From Aspidiotus rigidus (taxonomy: Eukaryota; Arthropoda; Insecta; Hemiptera; Diaspididae): DNA of 64,000 nt. The notes under the pieces are model-generated. The model did not search any database. It was not told the DNA's origin and saw nothing but the letters and a program-made list of their open reading frames with translations. The position numbers and the translations under genes are program-made. Shown here one piece after another: positions 39,201 through 48,200 of this stretch (positions are counted from its first letter, which is position 1; each line of letters opens with the position of its first letter). The stretch is from NCBI GenBank assembly GCA_035079385.1, contig JAVHKY010000013.1:5764001-5828000 (forward strand), read 5' to 3'.

Positions 39201-42200
39201 GGTACCAATTTTCCGGCGACCTTTGTCACAATAAATTAATGAGAGAGAATTCGAGTACATAATCGAGAGAACGCGAAGTCCGAACGAGTTTATCAACAAA
39301 ATGGCTTATAAAATTTTACGACCTACAGTGATAATTCGACTTATCAAAATGCACATGCCCTGATTTCAAGGATCGTAAAAATTCACAACACGAACGTAGG
39401 CTAAGCATTTGTATATTTGTTCTCGAGTACGTAAATCAAATTTCTGTCGTTCGATAAAATGACTTTTATGAAATAACCTGTCGGCATTCGCGTATTTAGC
39501 GATTAAGACACCTTCCCAACAATATGGTTGTAATTCAATATCTGTACAGCGCACACGTAAAATTTCCGAGTGCGAGGACAGAAAAATCGTCAATTTTTTC
39601 CCACTTTGGAGGACGTTGAGGTACCCCCGGGGAAGGTATTCCTCGAGTTTTTCTTCGCCACGCAGACGCGAGCGTAAGAAACGTATTATAATAAACGAGG
39701 CGGATAATTTTTCTGTTTGTTTAAACATCGTGTCAGTTGTCTTCCGTTTCTTAATGCTCATTTTGCTGAGCCGCGTAGAGCAATAGAGCGTACAACAGTG
39801 GTACGTTCACATCTCGAATTACACGTTGCGGTTTGACCGGTCTTCGAGATAAGTAAGAATAAGGTTATTAGCGGTTGAAGCCGAAGTTCTCGTCGATCAG
39901 CCTCCTTATCGGGTAATATACGTAGTGCCATTATATAGAAACCACTCCTTCGAAAAAGAAAAATATATCGAAGTTCGAGTGCGCGTTTTTCTTCTCCCGG
40001 AGTACAGCACTCCTACGGTGGTTGTAAACCTACACAGGCGGATTCTGGTGGGCCCAAAAAATTTTCACACCAAATCGACAGACAACAGCGCCGTGCTTTC
40101 CCTTTTTTGGATCGGTTTAAAGATGGGAAAAATTTCGGCGCTAAGCTCTTTCATCGTGTGCATTCTCCTCCTTCTCAATACTAGTACTTCCTGCGTTATA
40201 TTTTCCCAGGTCTGTTATGGCCGCCGAATATAATATGTATAAATACGCGTCCACTATTTCGCAGAAATACATCATTGTTATGTAAATAACTCGCATATAT
40301 ACGCGCGTGCAATTTACAAATTTAGGTATTATCTACGCAAGAATGGAACGTTGTTAGTTTCGCAGATTTCACACTCGTTATTGAATAGAAGCGACGCATC
40401 GGAATCTCTTCTAATCAAGCGATATTACAGCGGTTGATGAATACCAGATGGAAGATTACGGAATTATCATCATTTTAATATAATCTTGCTCGCTTAGTGC
40501 CTGAAAAGAAAATCGACCTTCATTTTATTTTGTCTTCTTTTGTCAACAGACATCCTCGCTAGAAACAATAATTCGCACACGAACGAGGAGATCGTGAAAA
40601 TTTTTAAAAATAACTTTTTCCGCCAGTTTATGCGTCTCCTCCGTCTCCCTAACTCACTTTTTCTACATGTTGGGTGGAAATACGAGTTTCATAACCGCGA
40701 TACCGTGCAATTGTATTATATTGTATTGTTTTCTCGATTGCGCTTACAACAAATGAGATGCGAAATCCTCACAACAACACGAAGATAATGGTGCAACTAA
40801 AACTGGTACTGAAACAGAAAATTTTCTGCTTATACACATACGTTTCTCTTACATATACCGGAGCAAGTTAGGGATTGGGGAGTAATAGTCCGCCACATTT
40901 TCTTCAAGGTCTCGATCGAAATTGCGTTAATATACTGTTGAGATCAACGTTGGTTTCTGGTCAATATGAATTTTGACTCATTCATTGCGTCGATTTCAAG
41001 TCGAGTTTGAGTCATTAATCTGTAACGCCCCAATCGTTTGCGTGGAATTTGTACAAACATGGCATCTATAGATTTACGACTTCAACTTTCCAGGATGTTC
41101 AACGTTCGTTCGTCTGTCTGACCGGAAACTTGACCGAATGTATAAGAACTGAAGGTGGGGATACTCAAACGAGTACGAGAGCCAACGAAATTGAAAAACA
41201 GACCGAAGTGCTTTCGATCAGCAAATATGGAAGCAACTGAACCAACAACGACAGAGAACAAGAACTCCCGAGGAAATCTTGACTGAGCTAACGAGTCATC
41301 ACAATGTGGATCATACTCATAAACTGGTTCAATCAACCCCTCATCAGGTATGTACCTGTTGAGCACATCGACATTGTCGCTATTTAGATGACAGACTAAC
41401 TCGAGCAATGCGTTTAGAATACGAGTTTTCTTTGTGGAGGAGGACTTCGGACCCCATTTGAAGCTGTGACCACAAGCAATTTGATGGTTCGCAAAAGCTG
41501 ATTCACCTCTATTCTTCTTTTCTCACCCCAGCCACTCTCATTTTGAGCAGACGGCCAGTTTCGCCAATGTAAACTCCCTCACAATCAACACTTTCCACTT
41601 TATAAACGCCAGTCCTTTCAACCGGAAGGACACGGTTCTTCAGCTTGAAGAATAAACTTTCACCAGTACTAAGACGAGGGGAGAAAACCAGAAGAGCAGA
41701 GAACACGACCCAACTATTCCTATGAACCATGAGGTCAATGTCCAAATTGACCTCATTCACTTTGACCAACTGTCCTAGCGGGATGCGGGTCAGCCGATGG
41801 ATTAAGCTATTAAATGTAGCGAATTTGCGAGCAACAGGGCGAAAAGAGCCAAATAGAATAGATCATGTTTCATGTCTGCTGTACTGTATAGGAGGCTATA
41901 GGCCTAGTATAATGAAGGCCAAACTAACTATAAAGAGGAGGAGGAGGCACAAGACACGTAGCAGTAAAGAATTATAGCAGTCTTGTTCGGCCTACTGTAG
42001 TTTAGGACTATAAAGATAGTGAGGAGGTCCCAGCCTAGTTCACGTCCAGTGTACTGTATGTTGGTACATAAGGAGAGGTCAAACGGACCCAAATTTCAGA
42101 AATAGGGCAGAGGTCAGAGCAAGACATGGAATATGTCAAAAGACTGGACGCAGATTACAATACCGGTCGATGTATTTTTCCTATGAATAACGAATTCGTG

Positions 42201-45200
42201 GACGCCGTCTCTTTCAGAGATAGTCAAATCCAGGTAATTGATGGACGAGTCGCCAACTTCCAGAATAAAGTTTATGGAAGAGTATTGCTCGTTTAGATAC
42301 TTGAGAAACTGCAAGAGGAGATCTTGGGGGCCAGTCCACGTACACAACACATCGTCGACGTACCTGTGTGACTCAAAAACACCTGACCAGAAGAGAAAAT
42401 ATCGAGCACGAATGTGGACATAAAGACCTCCAAGACAAGAGAACCCAAAAGGGAATCGATAGCTCAAAAAATCGTATCGATTCTATTATTAGCGCAGAAG
42501 TGGCGTATTTACGATTTTTTACTGGCAGTTCGGAAACCCATTGGTTTCTGCATAAATATTTGCAAGTGCATCTAATGCCTTAGTTCGTCAAATTTTGATT
42601 CTACGCTGACTACAATCATCATACCACCAAAAAATTATAAAAATTGGGTTCTTTCCGAGCTGCGGAGATGATACGGGCAGTTGAATGTTATCACATTGAA
42701 TTTTTTGGTGCATTCCGACTTTCCAACTTACTTCATCCCTATAAGTTAGATCTGTTTATTCAATTTGTCAATGATAAATGTTGTACCTTTGAAGCTAACT
42801 TTTAAAACGAAAAATTTGATCCTCTCAGAATTGGAAAGCCTCTGCCGCCAGGGAAGGAAGTACTGACGCCAATATTGTCAAACAGTTTCAACCGCGCATC
42901 ATAAATTGCCGTCAAGTCGAGTATGATGGTGATCAGTTGAACCTCACGGAAAAAGGTTCAAAATTCGGGTTATCCCCTCTTAATAATGCTGATATACTTT
43001 GGCGAATGTTGTTCCTGACGTAGCTGTCAAAATGGGGGCTGCGGTTAGAACTCAAAACTCTTGTGCTAACATTGTCCGCAATACCTCGAAAGAGGTGATC
43101 AAAGGGATAAAGAGGAGGATCGGGAAGGAAGACTGGCTGATGAAGGCAAATGCCATTGTTGTGATGGAGAGGTCCTCTTACGTCTCCAAGGTCTATGAGG
43201 TTCTTAGCCAGTGTTTCCTAACCATGTAAAAGAAGTTGGGCGCGTTATTAAACCTCCCGTGCTCCTTGAGTCTAACCCCGCCCTCCTCTTATACTGGTTG
43301 CCAGATACCCCAATACGTCCTCTTGTTTCCTTTGTATCTTCTCCACTTACTCCCTCACGAAATTTTTGGACCGTTGGTTCAAATCTACAATCGATTTTGA
43401 GTCACTGTTGAGCTTCCTTGGCTGACAGGCTTAAAGATGACATTCTTCCTCCGGGGTCGACCTTATGCTCCTTCGATGTGGTCGGTTCATTTCCAAGATA
43501 CCTAAACATACTGCCATTTAACATACGGGCGACTTGTTAGTTCAAAAAACTGGAAGAATTTTTCAGTTTACTTAATATCTGTTGGTCTCCCAATTTCTGA
43601 AACCTCCCATACAATTTATTCATCTTCCAATATCATTTCAAAGCTTCTGCTGCACTATAAGCAAACCTCTTCTCTTCGACTCATTACTTAAAAAATTTCT
43701 TGAGAAATATCCTCAAAATTGCAGACGTAGACGCCTTGTCTGAATCCTTCTCACTGCTACTTTTATGTCACTTGTTTGCACTTTCAGTACATACAAAAGC
43801 AGGAAAAGTAAAATTTAGAGAAGTCTATAGCCGTTCTCCGTCACAAAATACTCACAAAAACCTACTCAGAGATTCGAGTGAGGAATTTCGTCCAGCAAAA
43901 TTAGACAAATATTCTCGACAAAAATGAACTACGACTTACATTTCCCCATACCTACTTTAAGAGGTAATCCGAGCATATGTCATTCATCCAATAACCCCTC
44001 CAGTTACGCAGTATTCGATAAAAATACTAACCGAAATAGCCTATACTCATACCAGTAGACGTTTGCATTTTGAAAAAGAAGTCAACCGTTATAAAGTATG
44101 ATATCGTGTTGGTTTCATTAGCTATTTATTTTGTTTCTGAAACGCCGTCGCTCGCAAAAGACGATCTAATTGGCGAGTGAGAGGAGATATGAAATAATTT
44201 ATGAAAACTACGCGAGTATCAGACTATACTCACTATCATTACATTGCGTATTGTACGCGTCTCTCTTCTGGTTAACAACAATGATAATGAAAATCGACCG
44301 CGTTTTATTAGAGCGTGCATTATGAGCTCCACTCTATCTGTGCCTAGGCTCACATCCTATATTGCAGTCGCGAACTTTACACACAACACTCGCGTCCGCA
44401 TGCACGTGACCGCATTTCTTCAATTGAGAGCTCGGTATCTTTTCAATTTGTAATTGATTTTTATTGCAATCATATTTTCCAACTGGTAAAACATAAAACT
44501 TTGATATTCGATTCTAGTCCCGTATTAACTCAACTTTTTCGGGATTATAGGGAAAGAGTATAAAGATTGTCATAAAGTTTCCTCGCTCCATTTTGTAATC
44601 GTATAAAATTTATTTGCAATAATGCAATTTACGAGAATCCTCGAGTAAGCGAGATGGAAACTTTTCTAATACTTCATCAGCGGGTCGAACCGCATCATGA
44701 AGCAGTCATGCGCTGAAAATTACTGCGATCATTTTGACAGCTAGGAATCTCTTTTAAAAATACAAATCGTTCGGAATCTGAGGGCAGCGAAGGATATAAA
44801 AATATTTGATTCGATTTTCAATGGCTCAACAAATTACAGAAAAAATTCCAAAGTACTCCAAAGTTGATACGAAAGGTAGGTTGGGGATCCTGAAATTTCA
44901 GCAATGGGGAATAACAGGAGCGTTGTGGTCCTCTTGGTTCATTCAATGAAGAAACCTTCCTCAAACATTTATTTCTTGTAACTAGAAAAACGGGGAAAAA
45001 AAACCTGAACAAATGCCTCTCCCAAAAACGACAAATACGAAGAATCGTCTTCATCAAAATGGCTTCACAACACACCTGGATAAGGTTGATTGGAATAAAA
45101 ACTGTCACGAAGTATAGAAGAAAAAGTAGAAAGAATCTCGATTTCGATGATGTGCCTGACCTTTCCCTTTATGAAGATGAGCTTTCGAGCTATAAATAAG

Positions 45201-48200
45201 AAGACGAAGACAGTGTGAATAGTGAGCTAAATGACCGTGACCCATAGTGGAAACTTGGAAAAATTTAAGATCCACCAACGAGAAGAATACGGTTTCGAAT
45301 TCATTTTCTCGGGAGGAAAAAAACAGAGGAGAGCCGTTTTTTGGTGGACCAATGATATTGCCGAGTTAGAAAAAGAGTGCAACCGTCAGCGCCGGATACA
45401 CCAGTGGAGTAGAGGCTACAAAGGGCGCGGGCGGTTGCACCTGAATACTAGCTGGCTTGTCCACACAGACAGCAAGAGTGCTGCATGGCAGGAGCTGTGT
45501 GGGATGGCAGAGGATGACCAATTTGGCAAGCCTTATAAGATAGAGCTGAAGAAGCTAAAGGGCCTCTCATCAATGAGTCGAATGGAGCCGGATATTGTGG
45601 GTCAAATCATTGATGGCTTGTTCCCACAGCAGCCCCCACCATTGGTAATGCTACCAATAGTAGAAGAGGATTGTATATCTCTCCTAGGTACCGAGATAGA
45701 CCATGGGGTAAGTATTGGAATGCTACGGGTCCGGATGAGATTCCGAATCCAGTCTGTAGCGCCATACATTCAGTTGACCCTCCAGCACTGCTTGTTGATA
45801 CATTCAATGCGGCAATTGCTGGGGTTCTGTTCCTTGTGCTGCGGAAGAAAACCAGGCTAGCGTTGATTGATAAGAAAGATAAATTACCTGGCCTGCCATC
45901 CTCTTATCGACCACTTTGTCTGCCTGATAATGTTGGGAAACTTCTAGAAAGAGTGATAGTCGATCGACTGGAGAGCTATCTAGTATCTGAAGAGTGCGGT
46001 TTTCAAACTGGACGCTGTACATCAGATGCTGGGATCCGGCTGAAGAGGATAGGCGAGTCAGCGATTGCTACGCGTCAGTGTCAGACTCGACACAAGAAAT
46101 GCGTTCAATTCAATCGCATGGTAGAGGATATTGGAAGCGCTCGTGGACGCAGAAAAGCCCGCATACCTGCTCAGGATGATCAGCAGATATCTTAGCTGTC
46201 GTGAAATCTAAGCAGAGACGTCTGCTGGTACAGTAAAGCGCTCCGTTACTTGTGGGGTGCCGCAGGGGTTGGTCCTTGAGCCGCTGTTTAGGTGCGTTGC
46301 ATCTAACGGGGTATTTAAGGTGAAGCTGCCACTGGGGGTCAAGCTGACCTGCTAGCGGATGACACCTGGTGGTATGCACTGCCGAAACAACTGTAGCGGT
46401 GGAGAGCAGGCTAAACCGGGCTCTAGAGATCGTGATGCGTTGGATCAAGTCGGCTGGACTCGAACTTGCAGTTGGTAAGACGGATGCCATTTTATTCACG
46501 ACTCGTCGGAAGTTCAGTCCACCCACCTTTCGTCTGCAAGGTGTGGAAATTGAAACCAAGAAGCGAATCAAGCACCTGGGCATCTGGTTTGATACAACGC
46601 TGAGCTTCAGGCACTATCTTCTGGTGGCAGGGTAGTTGGATACCTAAGCCGCCTCATGAAGAACCTAGGAGGACCGAGAGAAGCAAGAAGAAGGATCATG
46701 ATGAGTGCCGCCTTGTCGATCCTCGGACGAGCTTAGTCGGTCTCTTCAAGAGATTGGGGTAGATGAAGCGCTTGCTTCACCATGCTAGGTTCCGAAGAAG
46801 CATGGAACTAGGTGTCTATGAAGAAGAAGATGGACCAGGAATGAAACAAACAAATGCAGAACCACGCCATGGCCTACTCGACACCTGTGTATCATTAACA
46901 TCCAGATTTGCAGGAAAAAAAGGAAGATCATTCCTGGAGACAGAAGAAGATGAAGAGAATCCAACAGCTATCTACTATGTGTAATGTGCTTGTGTTGTTG
47001 TTGTGTGTGTTGCAGCTTCGCGGTTGCTGAGTAGAAGAGGGGTTTGCTAAGGAGATTCCTCCAACACTGAAATTATACCCGAAAAGGTCAATTCCGGTGT
47101 TGGAGAAAACAAAATTAAATGCATTCACAACCCGCACCCACGGGCAGCGTTGCACACGCGACAAAAGCGCTGGTGACTGTCATACGTTGAAGGCAACCTC
47201 TAGTGGAGAAGCCAATAAAAATAAATACATTACCTACATTACCGAGAGATCTAGGAACTTGGAACCCTTCACCTCCCCGCAACCTACTCTGTCCCAAGAA
47301 GCAGGATTGGGCCTGACAATAGCTGAATTAGATTCCGATCGTAGAATCTTAACAGACACAAAAGCAGAAAGTTTACTGCGTGAAGAATAGTGACTCGATT
47401 AGCTATTAGAAATGGTAAATTTAAGAAAGCAGCTGAAAATTTCATGTTACTCGTTGTTCAATATCGGAGAAGTTGCAAAACGATGGTCTGTACAAATACA
47501 AGGTGTCACTCATAATGCGTAACAAATATTTGGTGTTTTAAATAAGTGAATTTTAGTTAGTCTGACGGACGTCTACAAAAACTTTGCTAATGAGCGAAAC
47601 AATAGGTTAACTGCCAGGAAATGTATAGAGGGTCTCCCAACATCGTAACGACGACCTTTGTCCTCACACTCAATGGAGGAAGGACAAAAATTTGATTTAA
47701 ATAATGCTAAGATTTTAAGTAAAGAAAATAATTCTAAGATAAGGAAAATTATGGAAATCATCAAAATTTTGAAGAATTCGAACAGTATAAATTTTGAAAT
47801 TGATATTAATGGTTTGTGTAAAATTTATAAATCTACGACTCATAGTGATAGCAAGAACATGTAATGTCTTGTTTGCGACTGACCTTCTAATGACTTCAGT
47901 ATGTGGCCGTAGATGATACCCAACGATACAGAAACGTCGTTTCATGTTGAAAAATTAATAAGTAGTGGTGATTCAACTGTTACAAGATCGAGACGTACAC
48001 AAGGTATAATCTAAGAAGTTTATCGTTCGATGATGATTCTAGATGCATCAGACAAGACTTTTTATTAGTATGTTCGAGAGTTTTTTTGTTTCACAATCCT
48101 CTCAATCTCTGCTCCTATATCTTCTAACTACCCCTTTTCACGTCACCCTTCCATATTTCGTACATTCGCTTTCCTTGTACTATACTCTGTTCACGTTAAG

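Noticed and set aside
39366..39761. 131-codon minus-strand ORF
   Set aside because: Among the longest frames here, but no domain, no hydrophobic segment and no recognisable exon boundaries; I could not support it as a gene.
45607..46583. Minus-strand ORFs of up to 157 codons across the LINE
   Set aside because: Shadows of the plus-strand reverse transcriptase, whose blocks are in the expected order.
47097..47390. 97-codon plus-strand ORF after the LINE (ends TDTKAESLLREE)
   Set aside because: Looks moderately protein-like but has no recognised family, follows degraded LINE sequence and lacks splice evidence.
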